From NCBI GenBank assembly GCA_002205965.3, contig NADL03000045.1, forward strand, positions 62,001 to 126,000: a stretch of DNA of 64,000 nt, in the 5' to 3' direction. This document shows positions 10,200 to 24,801 of this stretch, piece after piece; position 1 is the first letter of the stretch, and the number at the start of each line of letters is the position of its first letter. The notes beneath the pieces are model-generated. The model was not told the origin of the DNA, made no database searches, and saw only the letters and a program-made list of their open reading frames with translations. The stretch comes from Kappaphycus alvarezii (lineage: Eukaryota > Rhodophyta > Florideophyceae > Gigartinales > Solieriaceae). The position numbers were made by a program, and so were the translations under genes.

Positions 10200-13040
10200 T
10201 GGCGGAAGGTTTACATATTTTCCATATTTCTAGTTTCAAAAACTCACATGACGGCCCTCAGCTCATAACCAGGCTTTAACGCGAACGCTACGATGTTTCG
10301 AGAAGCTTTTAGAGCCACAAACATTAAAGTTCGGAAATTTTTAAAGAATTAGAAAATACCAAAATGTAATTGAAATATATACTAGACTACAGTAGCTAGC
10401 CATCGTAGAAAACATAACTCCACATACAAGTAGCCAAAAAGCGCGATTACTCTGGTACCGTAGTAGCTGTCAACACACATGCCTCTAAGCTGTCATTCGG
10501 TGCGCAGTAGATTGTCCCTCTGCAAGGCCATCGACTAACAAGCTCACCTACAATATCGTTCCAGTTCACTCCAAGTCGTCCCTGCTGAATCTCAGAACAG
10601 GACAAAGTTCTGCGCTCATTTTTCTTTCCTCCGCACTTCTTTGTGGCAGTCACTCTCTACTACGCAATCCAAGCGCGCTCCCGCCTCCGTCACCCGTGAA
10701 CCAAATCTTTTCCCCACGTGGTGCTGTTTCCGTCCAGAAAGCATCCGATTCAGTACAAAGGAAGCCTATTGGACTTTTAATCCGTTTTATTAAGGGAAAT
10801 TCGTCACAGCTCTATGAGCCCTTCCGAGTATCCCTACGCATATCATTAGGATGAGAAAGACTAATGAAAACGTAAAGACGCCCATGGGGAGCAAAAAATA
10901 GTGTCAAAAGCTAATGACGAAGTCGGCGCAGAAAAGGAGGGTGAGCCTCGTGTTCGGAACAACTCGTTGCTCTCGTCCAAAGGCTGCCCAGCTACTTTAA
11001 GAGTCACTTGTTTCGGGAAAGTGTAAATTGGAAGAAGATGATTGCATTCTATAGTCGTTCGTGCACAGTCCAGATTCAGAAGTAGAAAGTAGAGGCACCC
11101 CATCAACTGAATATCGTTTTTATTTCGTTCGGAGGGTACCAAAAATTAGAGTCGACGGAGCTCTCTTATCGAGAAATGCAGCCCTTGTACAGAGGTAATA
11201 TGGTAAACTTCCTAGCTTTTACGGAATATGATGACGGAATTAGCAGAGAATCAGCCGTCAGACTCAGTTTGACGGAATCTCTCTCCAATCCGGATGAATA
11301 TATAGAGTTCACGGACTTTCCGTCTTGAATTCTCTCTGCAGTAGTATGGGAAGACCCGTATGACATCCATGGCAGCTCCACCGAAGGTATTAAGTCGTTG
11401 AGTAGGTGACCAATCAAGAGAAATATACTGATCTTTATACCCTCTCATTCAAGAGATAAACACTGAGTGAGCTTAACATTATCTGTTGAAACGAAACTTG
11501 ATGGACGAGGACCACAATGTTATAGTCCTTAGCAACAATTGTAGTAAAAGTTTCAGTTCTAGAGCTGGGGTGATCATTTGGAGCGATAGGTGGTGCCAGA
11601 AAAATCCTAATAAGCACTTATTTGTGGTATTTCTCATGTTCCTGGTGCTCCCTTCCCGCCGTATCATCTCAAGTGTCACGTCTCTTTTTGCGGAGATTTT
11701 TAGGGGCGTTGAATACAAGCGACGGTATCCAACGCCGTATATCTCATTTTCGGAAATGATAGTTAAATTTTTAGCCTACAGGAGACGTTGCAGAGTCAAA
11801 GCATCAAATTTATGAATGAGTGTAGTCCAAAAAATGTCCCCCATCTTTCATCACTCAGTATGGCGCTACGATGGTCAACTTATGTAAGCATTTTTGGGAA
11901 GTACTCAAGGTTGCCATTACTAGTCCATTAAAATTTATACTCGGAAATCTATGGTCGACGGTCGTGTCCCCTTAGACATTTTAAATTACAATTTACTTGA
12001 TTCAAAGTCTGTAAAAAACAGACTTGAAATAAATGCCAATTGCATAATAATTGTTAGTATTATACCGACTGGAACAGAATATTACATCAATCTTATCAAG
12101 GATACAGTGGATTTCTTAGTCCCCTTTTCATGACAGGTTACGAATTGGTATGAGTCATGACTACTCATCATGACCACTCTGAACAGGAAATGCAATAAAG
12201 GAATCTTACTGGAAAAATAAGTAAAAATTGGATCGTACTCGCTGGAATAGCTTTGCTGTCGACCTCTTTTTCTCTCTTTTACGGAAGTATGGATGTATTT
12301 TATCGGCTTCTATCCGAATCTGACTGTCCTCAACCACATTTGGCCAGACCCAAAGCCGGACGGGCAGTTCAGGTTATGTTTCGTCTGGTGGTTAAATCTT
12401 TGATCAATTGAGATGAAATACTTGAATTTCTCGTAATTACCGGTAGTTGCGTTTAAGTTGCCGTAGCCGTTGGGCGGCTGGTATTTCAGAATGAAATTTT
12501 ACTAGATGCGAGGAAGGATCCGGTTCTGATCTTTGACTGCGCGAAAATTCTATTCTATTCTCTGAAGCATTCTTAAATTATGCTGTGGTATGAATAATCC
12601 GAAAGATTTTTGGAAGATCGAAGATGTGCACAGGGTGGTCTCAGTAGAAATTCAACAGACCTCGCCGCTTGATTTGATAGTACCCTATGCGCCATCGGAT
12701 CCTGCGAAGAGAAAGCGTCTGCGTCGTCATTTGAAGGTCACTGTAGCATCTTCTTTTGTTCAAAGCCGAGCCCATAAAACCGCTGACGAAATTACTTGCC
12801 CAAGTACTTTCGATTTTTTTGCGTAGCTTATTACCAAACGCTGCATATTCTATGTGACATGGTAAATTGAAGATTAAAATCCTTGAGGGTATACGAATCC
12901 AGCGCCGATTTTACTCAGATGACAAAAAAGCATAAAAATAACGCATAAAAGAGTAGGACAAATCTAAAAAACAGTAAGCAACATAGAAAAACTTACGGCT
13001 CTCAACAGCGACACAGCCTACAAACTTAATCTTGTAGGAA
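10200..13040. other. Gene-poor stretch, no recognisable gene
   Basis: Only short open frames without known motifs occur here (for example 10861-11142 minus, 11486-11815 plus and 12590-12826 plus). The part next to 13050 should hold the 3' untranslated end and LTR of the fossil Gypsy element to its right, but no second LTR was found for comparison. Base composition is intermediate. Confidence 0.5.
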
Positions 13041-13049
13041 AAAAGGACC

Positions 13050-15560
13050 AAAAGCGCACGAGACCAGGCGGCTCGCATGGATAGATCGTCGGGAGTTTTT
13101 ACAGCCATAAGAATTTAGCTGATATTGCGATTGCGAAACCATCCACGGTTCGAATAAACGGAAATGAAAGGAGAAACATTTGACTTTTGACGTTAAGGCA
13201 TGTCTATAAACGACGGAGACCCAGTTTCCGAGGTTGAATTTTGGGGATTGCCCCGTCTCACCCTCTCTGGCAGCCCGCTATAACTTCACATCGCACATTG
13301 TCGCGCGTTGTGCTAGAGGGGGCACAGGTTTCAATCGGCTGGTCTTTTTAGACGCCTGCTTTAACGAAGAGACGATTTTGTTCGAAAAAATTCGCCGTCA
13401 AACTCCGAACATGAGTTCTAAAGGTGAAGCCCCTATGGGGAGACGACGAATTCGGTAGCAGTACAATACGGGGGGAACACACTCTTCCTAATATCCTCCT
13501 GGTCCGATTAAAACATTTTTATTCCTTAGTTTTGTTTCATACATACTATACGTTTGGCGCGGAAGTTCTACATCAGAGCATGGGCAACCTCTACGCTCTA
13601 TTAGACTCCAATTTTCTTCATTAGGTCGAAGACGGAGACAGCGGTAAAACATCTGTGGTTATAGGGTACTACAGGCTTCGGAGGGATAAAAATGTACATT
13701 ATCTCCCTCTCCACTAATATGATGACATCCTCCGCAGAAAATTTAATAGCCGTAGCTGAAATCCGCCACCAGGTAAGGTGCTTGATGACGATTGCCAGAT
13801 ACTTAATTTCCCCTCTGGAATCTTGGGAATGGTTCAGAGAAGTCTTTAGAATATGTTTCGAAGATACTCGTTAGCCTGATACTCCGAGCCGTTCGGTTCG
13901 GAATCAGCTATTTGCTCCTATGGAGCCCCTAAAAACTTTCAAGTAGTCGCGAATGTCCTTATGGACCTTGGGTCACCAATAAAGGTGGAAAAGATCGTTT
14001 CTGTCACCCCCTTTTCCTAATGACTAACCTCTTAATGGGGCGTCCTTAGGACCCCTGGCCTGTCATTAATGGCTTATATCGAGCGAAGGCCGTTGTTGGT
14101 ATGCAGCAGGAGGTGAATTTACTAGAACATGAAATCTGTTGAAGCACTTGATTGATCTACGTTTATTGGTGCATTGCACAGGATTTTCAGGCTTTAGATA
14201 TAGCGGGCAACTTCCAGGTGGTATGACCCTACTACAGAATCCTCAACGGTAGGATCACCGGAGGTTTCCGCAGGAATTAAATCTACTTCATCAACGTTCA
14301 GGGCGGCTGAAATACCGGAAGATGCCGTGTGTGAGAGGTAGTTGGCGGCCTCATTTCCTCTTCCGTCTAGGTATTCTACTTTAAATTCTTATTAGACCAG
14401 AAAGTCCAACCAGCGCGCCAGAGTCTTTTGGAAATCGTTTTTTTGAACTAACGGATGGCCTGGTGTTCGGTTACCGATTTTAAAAGGCTCATCGATAGTA
14501 CATATACGTGGAAGTATCTTAAAGCGGAGGAACAGTTGTGGGGATTTAGCGCACAAAAAGTAGTCGATGGTTGAGCTTCTTGTTGATACCTCCAATGAAT
14601 TGGTTACAGCTTCAGACCAGGGCTTATATAGATAACGAAGTAACGAGAACAAAGATAATTTGCAAGCAGATAGAGCTGGATGAAAATTTATACTGTATAT
14701 AAGCCCTAAAATTATCAACTACGAGGTGCTAAGGTATCACGTAGTTTTCATCTGTTACACTGACAAAACCGAACATAATGGAAAATTTATATTGGTATAC
14801 TTGAAGAGGAAGCTTAGAGTAAATGCTTATTGGTGGACGATGAGGAGTTTCGTTGAGCAAGCGAGATTACTATAATATTTTCATCTCATTGGCTTGGTAT
14901 AATGTGCTATGCTGTTGTGTTTTGCACTGATATCTGGATACACTGCAAAAATTCCACTGGTGTCTGAGTGCGTTGTTAAATCATTTGTATCGGGTACCGG
15001 CGGTATACTGTGTACAAGAAAGTCATTTTAGGAGATTTTTGGTCAAAATCGTTACAAAGAGCGAGCGTTCTTCTCTCGCACGCGTAATAGTTCTCCCAAC
15101 TGTGTTCATTGAACAGCTCGCATATTGTACAGGATGTAGCTTCCCGTCTCCCTTCTTTTTGTGTAGTATTTCTCCCATTTCGTCGCATTTGTAGTGGTAA
15201 GAAAGCATCCGCTTTCACTATAAATGGTCATCGAAGTCCGGAAATGCTAACGCCGACTGAGAAGGGAGCTTCTATTCTAAATTCTAGAATGAATACGTAG
15301 TATATTCCATCATAATAAAAACATCTTTTTCGAAGTAGCAGCGTCTAACGCGGAAAATAGTTCAGCGAATCCCTAGATAAAATGTTGATAATAAGTGGCG
15401 CAACGAAGGAAAACGCTCAGCTTGTCCTGGTTACTTGGGACCGTCTTGACGTTCTATAACATAAAATTTTCTGCAGACTTAAAGAAGTACAGAATTTCGC
15501 GTTCTTGGCAAAATTCTTGAAAAATTTTGTACGCGTCTTTTCAATAAAACAAGCTCATTA
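13050..15560 (-). pseudogene. Fossil Ty3/Gypsy pol (RT end, RNase H, integrase)
   Basis: Reading the minus strand from 15560 down, Gypsy landmarks appear in the right order in shifting frames. LSVFLRCATYYQHFI then GFAELFSALDAATSKK at about 15300-15440 is the connection after the RT. LAFPDFDDHL at about 15210-15245 and LHPVQYASCSMN near 15110-15150 begin RNase H; its end is ARWLDFLV then EFKVEYLDGRGNEAANYLS near 14310-14430. The integrase zinc region shows as WxPKVHKDIRDYLKVF near 13930-13990. The integrase end shows as ASPLELMFGV (13390-13440), SPKFNLGNWVSV (13205-13245) and NSRRSIHASRL near 13065-13100. Every segment is separated by stops or frame changes, so this is a very old copy. No open frame longer than about 110 codons survives. 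LTRs were not identified. Confidence 0.75.
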
Positions 15561-15599
15561 AATTTAGACTCATTCTGCGCTGTTTGCACGTTCTTTTTA

Positions 15600-18500
15600 T
15601 CAGCGGTAAATAAATTGGTTCACTTGTGCTGGTTAGAAAATTTAGATTTCCAATGCAAATGGATCAATTCACTTCCTAGTTCTTTCTTAAGAAAGGGCTC
15701 CCATTTTCCGCTTTTACGGTCCGACCTCAGCAGTTAATTGTGTGAATTATGTATAATATGTGTGCATTGTAAATTTTATCCTATCGTCAACCGATCTTTA
15801 TCCGCTTGTAGGCGTCATAGCTCTTCGAACCCCTGAATTCCTTCATGTGACTAATCTAGGTAATAGCTACAGTGTTCAATCTCATGGCTTACGTTTCAAG
15901 CAGAGGAAAAGTTGGAAGTGTTAATTTGGAGCGACAATCGATTAACCATAAAGTGCGAATAGATTCAATGTTAGGGGGAAAATCTGTAAATCAGTTTCAT
16001 CCTCAAAATTTCCCAATTAATCCCGAAAATACTACATTTTATCACTTTTTTTGGACGTATATGGACGAAATGCAGACATGGATATTCTTGAAATGGAAAA
16101 AGAGTAATTTATTGAACTTCAGTGAAATGATTGGTATTGAATTGGAATTTTTCATTTAAGTAACCTGTTAGCTAATGATGAATAATTATACGCCAAATTT
16201 CACATAAAATGGTAGCACATTCAATCCGAAAATTACAAGTTTTATCATTAATTTAGAATAAAGTACAACATGTTCAGGCGCGACTTGGAAATATCCATGA
16301 CAGAATCTTTACATTTATAAGCCTGTCGTTTGAAAGATCATTATCAAAATTCTTCCGTATTTATTGAAATATAATGAGTATGGTTCGTTACTGTTGTTAA
16401 TCCCATCTGTGAAAAAATTAATGTTTCTATGTGCTTCTATATTTCAATAATACTCCATATAATATATTTACTATTACAAATAGTTTCAGTGATACTTTAT
16501 CACTCTTAGCATATATTTTTGGAATTTAGTAAGTATTTGGATCATGCATAAACTCGAATTTGTGCTATGGATGTTCTCAATGTATATAGAATTAGATAAA
16601 AACTAATAAAAGGAGTACTACATACGACAGAAATTGCAATTAATCTTGTTCAAACTTCTCTTCCACTGAATAAGTTCATCAACCAAGGCAAAAAAATGCG
16701 AACTAAAGGTAATAGAATGCCAACGTGAACAGATTCTAGACTGAAAACAGGGATTATATCCTCTTGTCTATATGTTGAATTTTTCAACTTCTGCAACTTA
16801 AATAGTCAGAAAAACTTAATCATTCTCATATCTAATTACATATTTTCTAATTCTTTCTGCCTCTGCTCTAATTTTTAAACTCTTACTTCTTGATCCCGAA
16901 CTCCTATTTTTTTACCACTCAAAATATATCAAATTGTCATAATTCATCACTTCGACTCTGCTATCTCTCTGCAAATACATATTAATTGCCAAAAATCCCA
17001 ATATTTCAACTTATCCCTTACAGTAGTTGTTTTAGGCTCTCAAATATTATGTGTGATATCTAGACCTCACTCAGACACCGAAATAGCTCAACATATTCCG
17101 TACATTTCTCGACAGATCCTCCTCAATCTCGAACTCACCATCTCACTCTTTAGATTTCTCTCGCTCTCAACAACACAGGTTAAATCTAAAGGATATCGTA
17201 TTATACAATTAAGGTTTAAATTTTATGATATACAAAACTCTAAATTAGAAAGATTGTTTCCGAGGTGGCGCGGTCTTCCCGTTTGCACTTTTCGGTAATA
17301 TCGTTCCACAATGAAACTCAAGCTTCTAAATTCTGCAATTTTAATGTAAATTATTTCAAATGCTTGAATCTTATTTAAATTTGAAATTATTCTGCAGTCG
17401 ATAACAAACAGAAATCTCCCCGAGCTTGATATATCGTCCGAAATGGATACTCATTGATAAATGTTATAATGAAAAACTTCCAGTATTTCAGTCTGGACCT
17501 ATAAAATCACTATCACTTAACCAGTCTCAGAATTTTTGATAAAATTATATGTGATGAAATTAATGGCGAAGGGGATTTTAAACTCAATGAATTACAGAAA
17601 GAATATACAGCTTCTAATAGAGATTTATTTAAAATATTTAAGAACTGTTATTAAAGCGCAAATTTACAATAATGAGCAGTATTTAATGCACATAACCTAT
17701 TGATTTATATAAGCAAGAAGTATTTCTTGAGGATTAAGTACCGAAAAGGTTTACAAAGTATTTCAAAGTTCCCGAAATGAAAAACAGTCAGCTCAAATGC
17801 TAAAATAGGTGCATCTTTTCCATGGTTTCAAGGAACTAACTTATTCTTTACTTTTAACCCCATACAGAGGAGGGTAAATATAAATAGGTTTGGCTGTATC
17901 CTTCAGACCCTACAACAGTATATAGAAATGAACATTCACTCAAAGACCATTCAGGAAAGAATATACCTCTGGAGAGAAGGTTTGTACAGCCGACTAACAT
18001 TAATATGAATTCTTGAAACAGTCAAAACTGTTTTATGAACCTATCTACCATATTTTTAAGGACTGGAGAACAAACTAAAGTGAATTTTTGTAATTTGCCC
18101 ATAATTTTCTTGAACTTTCTCATGGTTTCGGTAAAAACTACGCCGACAAATGTTTAGGGTTTTTGAATATTTCCGCATACAAGATTAATATTTTACTTGA
18201 CATAGATATCTTCCTCGAATTCCAACTCCTGCGAGTATCGTGATACAAAAGATCTGAAAAAAATTGAAAATATTTGTTTGGGAAAACTAGAGAGTCTCTA
18301 TCTTTCGAAAATTATCTAAAGGCACACATGAAAATTACATAAAGTTGTTAGGATTTTTGGTGGTTGACGCAGGGTAGAAAGCGAACCCACAACAACTAAA
18401 CCTGAATAGAAGTTATAATGATATTTTTCTGGAATTTATCAGGAGATGGGAGCTGTTTGGTTTTGGCGGTAACTTCCTTGAAAGAACGTAAGAATTTTTA

Positions 18501-21500
18501 TTTTCATTTCTGTGAAAATGGCTGAAGTTGGCTTTCCATCGAAAATGATGTGTCATGTCTCACAAAAAAAATTTTGCCATAAATTAAAAATTAAATAAAA
18601 TTTTATATGCTCATCTGCGGTAGAAGTAATACATTTGGCGCTAACATTTTCATCTCTGAGGGATATCCACCCTTTTTGCCCAGATATGATCCTCCTGCTA
18701 TCAAAGAAAGAAAAAGTTTACAAAACAGAATGTTTTGTTGCCTGAAGACGAAACATTTTCACTGTAGTCTGTTTTCGATTTTTTTGTTCTTTAATACTTC
18801 TAATTATCCGATCTACAGATCTATTATTCCTTTTTGGTGTATTGAAATGATTTTCATGATTAAAAATTGCTGGATAACTTGGAAGCATTTGCTGTTTGAG
18901 AAAAGTAGTTTTAATAGTTTTCTGTGTGTGTACTGTTTACTATTGTACACAGTATCCGATGAACACATAGACGTGTTTTCTGTGAGTGAAATACATCATG
19001 GAAATTAAAAACGATATACAATACAACTCATCTCCGTTTCTATGCTTCATATATGATGTCTTCCAGTTGAATATTTAGGATCTAGTGTTTTCTTCAGTTC
19101 TCATTCTAGAGAGCTTCTCATGAAATTGGGGTCACCGGCGTTTTAATGCATTCTCCAAACTTTTTATTTAGTCTTTAATTATATTAATATAGCTCTGGGG
19201 TAGCTAAATTAGTTGGATGAGACAATCAATACTGTTCCATTCTACTAAGAGAACTATTATGACTAAATTGACTTCAATTTGTGTTAACTCAAAAAAACAA
19301 AGTCTTTATAGGCACCTCAACTTCGCAGTTTGAATGAAATGTAATGATAAACCGAGGAAAAATTGTTCTTATGTATAGAATAACAAGCAGGAAAAAGTTA
19401 TCCCCTGGATCCAAATATGGCAGTTATACAAATTCAAATGTATACGTAGAATGTTAATATGCAAATTTGATCTCTTTTCTGTTACAATATCTGCCGTATA
19501 AGGTTAATTTCTATAAATAAATCGTCAAATAGCATTTTCCCATACTTTAAGGTCAATTTTTCTGGATTTTCAGGAAAATATGCTTACATAGAGACTAGGA
19601 GAGACTACGAAAAAAGGATGAAGTAAAAAAGATTTCTGAGTTTTACTAATTTCGGTGAGGAAATTCGGAAAAAAGTACACGTGAACGAAGAACATTAATA
19701 TATTTGATACTAATCTGTATTTTAATGACAATATTTCGATTATTAACTGTAAGCTGTAATTTTCAATACCTCAGGGAAAAACTATGTTTTAGATATTCTT
19801 GAAAAGATTGTTTTTGTGGAGTCTTCCATCCATAAACATTGAACAATGGAATAACGTTTAAAACTGCTCTTGAAGTTTCCATTACGGTATTTAGTCGGTT
19901 CTAACTTCGAATATCTCGTAACCATTGTCCCTTCACAAGATGTCACCAGTATTCTTGACTTCTACGGCACTGCTCGTTACCTTAGAGATCAAAATACTCC
20001 AAAGACAGACGAACCCTCCTCAAAGGGTCACCAATGCTCAGATCAAGGGCTTCACCAATGCAAGAGATGATTCTAAGTGGTTGGAGAGGTCACATCAGCT
20101 AAGGATACCTCATTTTCTCAGAGAGGTAAAATACAAATGTCTTTTATTCTATCAAAAATAACCATTTCCTGGGTGACTGTGATGAAATTAAATCTGCAAG
20201 GATGTAACAGGAAAAAAAACTACCCATAGTTGTCTAACCACGGAGAGTGTAAAAATACCACGGAATAGAAGTATACTTGTTTTGCTAGAAGGCGAAACCC
20301 CTTACAATCCTACTTCTTGAATTGCAATAGCCAGAACCTTCGTAAATTTAAGATTGACTACTGAACTTTTTCACCCAATTTGCTCTGGCTTTCTATGATA
20401 AATCATTTACTGAGCCGATTTACATATTTTTGGTACTCTTTAAGTCCATTTGTTTCAAACTAAATGCTAAAACGGTCCCAAGTGCGTCTATTAGCCGAAA
20501 CTGATTGATGGGAAGAAAAATTATCGATAAACTTCTAGCTAGATCCTTTTTATTCCTACACTTGAATAAATATACCAATATATTTTTTTTTAAAACAGTA
20601 CTTTGCTGAGTTTTCAGGATTGTTTTTGTCTTAAGAAATTATCCGCAACCGATAATGATTACTGCAAATTTCAGTCCAGTTAATTTTTTTGGATGATGAA
20701 TATCATAAGGAAAAAATTTTCGAGAAAACTATCTAAATCTGCTCAGAAGTCAAAATTCTCGAGATTGGATCAAATCTTTATACATAAATATCCATATAAC
20801 CCGTAACGTCCCGAAAAAATCCAAAAACTTCTCACTGATTTAAAACCATCCTTCAAAAATCCAAGAGCTCTAATTCGTTCCCAATAACTCAACCTGCGGT
20901 ACTTCACCATAGAAAGTCTGAGATAACCCACAATATCCTCAATTCACCACCCCACCATCAGCGAGAAATTTATCCATTTCTTTCCAACCTCTGTGCACCA
21001 GTGACTCTCACTGGTCTAGTAAGTCTTCTCAGACCTCTGGCCTTTCCCTTTCTTACTTATTTTACTCATTTTCTCTTCTTCGTCAAAAAATGGGGAAAAA
21101 TACTGCTTACCGAGTTAATGCTGCGTTACTCTGTGGGAGTCCTCGCATTTCGCTTTTCTATTCCAAGTCGTAACCAGGGCTTTGATACCGCGACGTCCAG
21201 ATTAATTTTATGATGTTGAAGCAGATGCAGGCGCTGATAATTTTCATGAAGAAGTCACAATGAGAGTGTTTGAATGAATGGAGCAATTTTATGGAGAGTT
21301 GAAAATTGAAAGAAGTAGTTATTTTTTTCCTAGCATGGAAGTATCTCCGATATATTTCAAGATCCTGGTAGAAAAGAGAATTTTATTACAACTTTGAACC
21401 TAGGACTTGGAGCCACTTTGTGGGGACAATTAAGATTCTGGGCGAAAATGTTTGGAACATTTTTGAGGAAAATGGCTACTAGTTCAAATTTTCCCTTTTA

Positions 21501-22560
21501 AGTGGGAGTTCTAAACCGTGGAGCAACTATGAAAATGCAAGAGAGAACTGATATTGCATTCAGTGGGATGAAACACGTTAGTATTACATTTACCAAATGA
21601 AATTAAGAGTAGTGATTCCTTTTCAAGAAGAGTAGACTGATACGCTTAAAGAAATAGAAACGAGAAAATTATGAAGAAGTTACCCTCGTAAAACATATAT
21701 TTACAGTTCTTCCTTCATTATAGAGCAATTCAAGATCATCTTTATATTCATTAAATACATTATGTAAGGAGGTGAAAATAAATCTTTATGAGAGACTGAT
21801 CTAATTGAAACATACCTCAGCCATTTTTATTATCATCCTCTCTATATCCCATCTATAAAAACCCTTTCGAAATCCAAAAGAATTTTTAAGGGGTGTTTTA
21901 TTACCAAAATTCATGATTGAGTTGGAGGCAGGTGAAGCGAGGATGTGTTAGTGCGGGCTGGTGTCGAGATACGGAAGTCTTGTTTGGCTACGATTCTGCG
22001 ACAGCTGTAATGAGACGGTAGGCCTGCTGCATGTACGTTAAACATTTTATTTTCCCGGAACGGCCAAGAGAAACGAAGTAGGGATATACGATACAAAATT
22101 ACGAAGTATAGTTAGATATAGGGATGAAAGAGAGATAAGGAAGTCAATATCAGCAAGGATAGCCGGATCAAAGTTTTCATCTTGACAAGATAAGCGATCG
22201 AAAGGCATTACGTGTTTCGGAAGCGGATAAGCAGAAAAATAGATATACTATCAAATACAAAGGTATATTATCAAATACAGAGGTCAAAATATTTCTATTA
22301 CGGAGACCTTTCCAAGAATCATTATTTCTATGCAATGTAGTCGTAATTAGACATTTCTTCTCTTTTTAACAGCAGATAGAATAAACCTGCGCCCACCAAA
22401 GCGAAAAATAGCTGTTAGGATATTATGGAACCAATAGCTGTAGTGGAATAAATCTACTAAACGACATGTTCTCTAGAAGCTTAGCATTCAAATTACATCT
22501 AGTATTAAGTTGGTCGGCAGGATTTCATTTCCTGAGATTTGAGGATAATTAGTATATGAA
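15600..22560. other. AT-rich domain without recognisable genes
   Basis: About 7 kb of markedly AT-rich sequence with long A and T runs. The longest frames (15872-16159 and 18607-19008, plus) show no domain, no sensible composition and no neighbour context. I looked for organelle genes, tRNA-like folds, transposase motifs and paired repeats by eye and saw none. The change from the surrounding composition is gradual on the left and ends near 23000. Confidence 0.5.
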
Positions 22561-24466
22561 ACTCGTTTCAAGGGTTTATATCATGAAATTTAAGTCTTCA
22601 GAGGTTGAATTTATCTAGCATACGCATTTCTGAAAGCGAGGCATTGAATACCTAGAGAAAGAGTAGCATAAAGGGAAGTGATTTTTCCATTAAGCCTCCG
22701 ATGAAATTTCAAGGTTATTAATCTCCTAAATCTCGTTTTTTGGCGGGATGACTTCAGATGAAGCGCAAAAATTGACTTGCTGTTTTGAAAGCTTCCAAGA
22801 CCATGGTACTTTATTGAATAAATAACCGTGAGCAAATGTAATGTTAGCAATCCAGCAATGATACCGATTGACTGTAATGTAAAAATGGGTATAGTATGCA
22901 AATTATAACAATAAAGGTTCGTAGAATCATCTATGGGTGGACCAATAGGGTTTGAACTGAAGGTCATACTTAATAAATTTAACCGATTTCATTTCTTAAT
23001 TTGAATAAATGCATATAGCAGCAGACGAGACTAGTAAATGAGCTCAGCGTCATTCAAACAATGCCCAGAGGAACATTGATAGAACAAAAAATAAGGAAGA
23101 CCGACAGAATCAAAGAGATCATCTAACTGCGTTTTCGCAAACCGCTAGTAAGGCAAATTTCAATCTAGCTAGTTTGTCTTTTCTAGAAACCCAAACTAAT
23201 GCAGTTGAATCCTATTCGACTGTGAAACTGAAGAATTTCATCGATCTTGAGAGATTCAGTACGGTTAATAAAGTGCACTACCTGGAAACAGGAGCTGCAG
23301 GGTCTTGAAGTAGATATGTATCCTCCACGATGGAGAGAACTTCATAGGCCTCAAAAAGATACAAATTCGTCTATTATTGTTTTGAAAGAAAACACTCGCT
23401 TAATAGAAATAATTCGAGCTAAGCATCCTGAAGATCGCTCCATTGACCTCCAACTCTCCACATTGTGGGGCTGATAAACAACTGCTAGGGATACCCCAAC
23501 CGGGTTGCAACTTCCATTACCCAACGTGCAGCATAAACTTTTCGCTTACCACAAGGCGAAACTCTCCCAGAATAATTTCAGTTGTTTCGTGGAAATTTTT
23601 TTGCACGATTCTTAATGCCATTGCAAGTAAGTTCCAGAGAACATCCGTTCTCATGGCATATCAGTCGCTACAAAAGTTAGGCCTCGTCTCCTTAATCTCC
23701 ATCTTTACCCTAGCTACCATTAACCATTCACAGTAAGATACCCACCTACCACCTTTTCCCATGGATCCTGTGGGTTCAATCGTTTTTGATAAGCTCAATG
23801 GACGGTCTGAAGTGAGCCATGCAGTTGAATGACCACCGACATGACCCAGGTCGCAGCGGCAGGAGTTTCATTACAATTTTTAAGGACATTGGTTAAAGTT
23901 TTGCCGAGGATCGCGGTGGGCGACCAGAAGGCATGGCAAAAAGGAGCCACTGACGACCACGGCGGCCTTAAAAATTTGAACTCTAGTATAACTGCATGCA
24001 TTACAGCCTATTGTCTATAGGAAAATTTTCCTCGTATGAAGAAAAAGGTTAGGGGTTTTTTTGAAGTAAAAATATTACTTTTCTGTGGTTTTTTTGCTAA
24101 ACAATACTTACAACTATTGTTAAGCTCGATCAAAACCAACTTTTCGGTAATTTTAGCGCTATTCAGGGTACGCACTACTCTAGTCTACTTGATAACCTTC
24201 GATTACAGTGCCAAATTGCCACATTTTATCCTTTCAGCACCTGTCGTTGAACGCTTTAGCCGAAGTGGTGTAGATTTGTAGCTACTGAGCACCTCTTTAC
24301 TTCAGTTCTATGTTTTTATAGTATATTTTTAGTAAAAATTTACGGGCCCCCCAAAAAAATTTGCTTACTTACTGTACAATTTTGTATGATAAATAGTTTT
24401 GTACTCGTATGAGGACAAATGTGCCTCATATGAGGATAGTGCTATCGCGGATAGACACTAGCGTAC
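22560..24466. other. Unassigned stretch before the Gypsy element
   Basis: Contains a 118-codon minus-strand frame (22611-22967) with a hydrophobic segment (SIGIIAGLLTLHLLTVIY) that might span a membrane, but no family is recognised and the composition is AT-driven. A 97-codon plus frame (23443-23736) also lacks motifs. Nothing else is supported. Confidence 0.35.
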
Positions 24467-24801
24467 TGTTACATGTGACCATTGTTTGCCGGGAGATGAG
24501 ATGCGAGCCAACTGCAGAGAGAAAAGGCGCGTCATCCAATGTGTGCATGTCTTGCATTTACCGTAAAGTCCCCTGATATGGTAGACGTACAGAATTTGAA
24601 TACGGACCAATGCTGTGGTCTATATAAAGACGGGCCTCGGAGCCAATGGTGATACTGGGTCTTTCAACTGACGAACTCGAGTGAACGTTTTGTTGTTTCT
24701 GTGTGGCTGTCTGTCATTTTCTTCGTGGCTGTCTGTCAATATCGGGACTTTTTGTCCACATATCCTGTCTGAGCATCAGTTACAAGGCGCCGTCGAGTAG
24801 A
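24467..24801 (+). repeat. 5' LTR of Gypsy element
   Basis: Starts TGTTACATG. It matches 35444-35814 over its length and contains TATATAAA at 24621-24628 as promoter box. It lacks the hairpin found in the 3' LTR. It ends just before AGGTATCAT. Confidence 0.85.

Noticed and set aside
15872-16159. 95-codon frame in AT-rich DNA
   Set aside because: No motif, amino-acid composition follows base composition.
22611-22967. 118-codon frame with hydrophobic segment as a membrane protein or organelle insertion
   Set aside because: No match to any remembered mitochondrial or plastid gene; a single hydrophobic run in AT-rich DNA is expected by chance.
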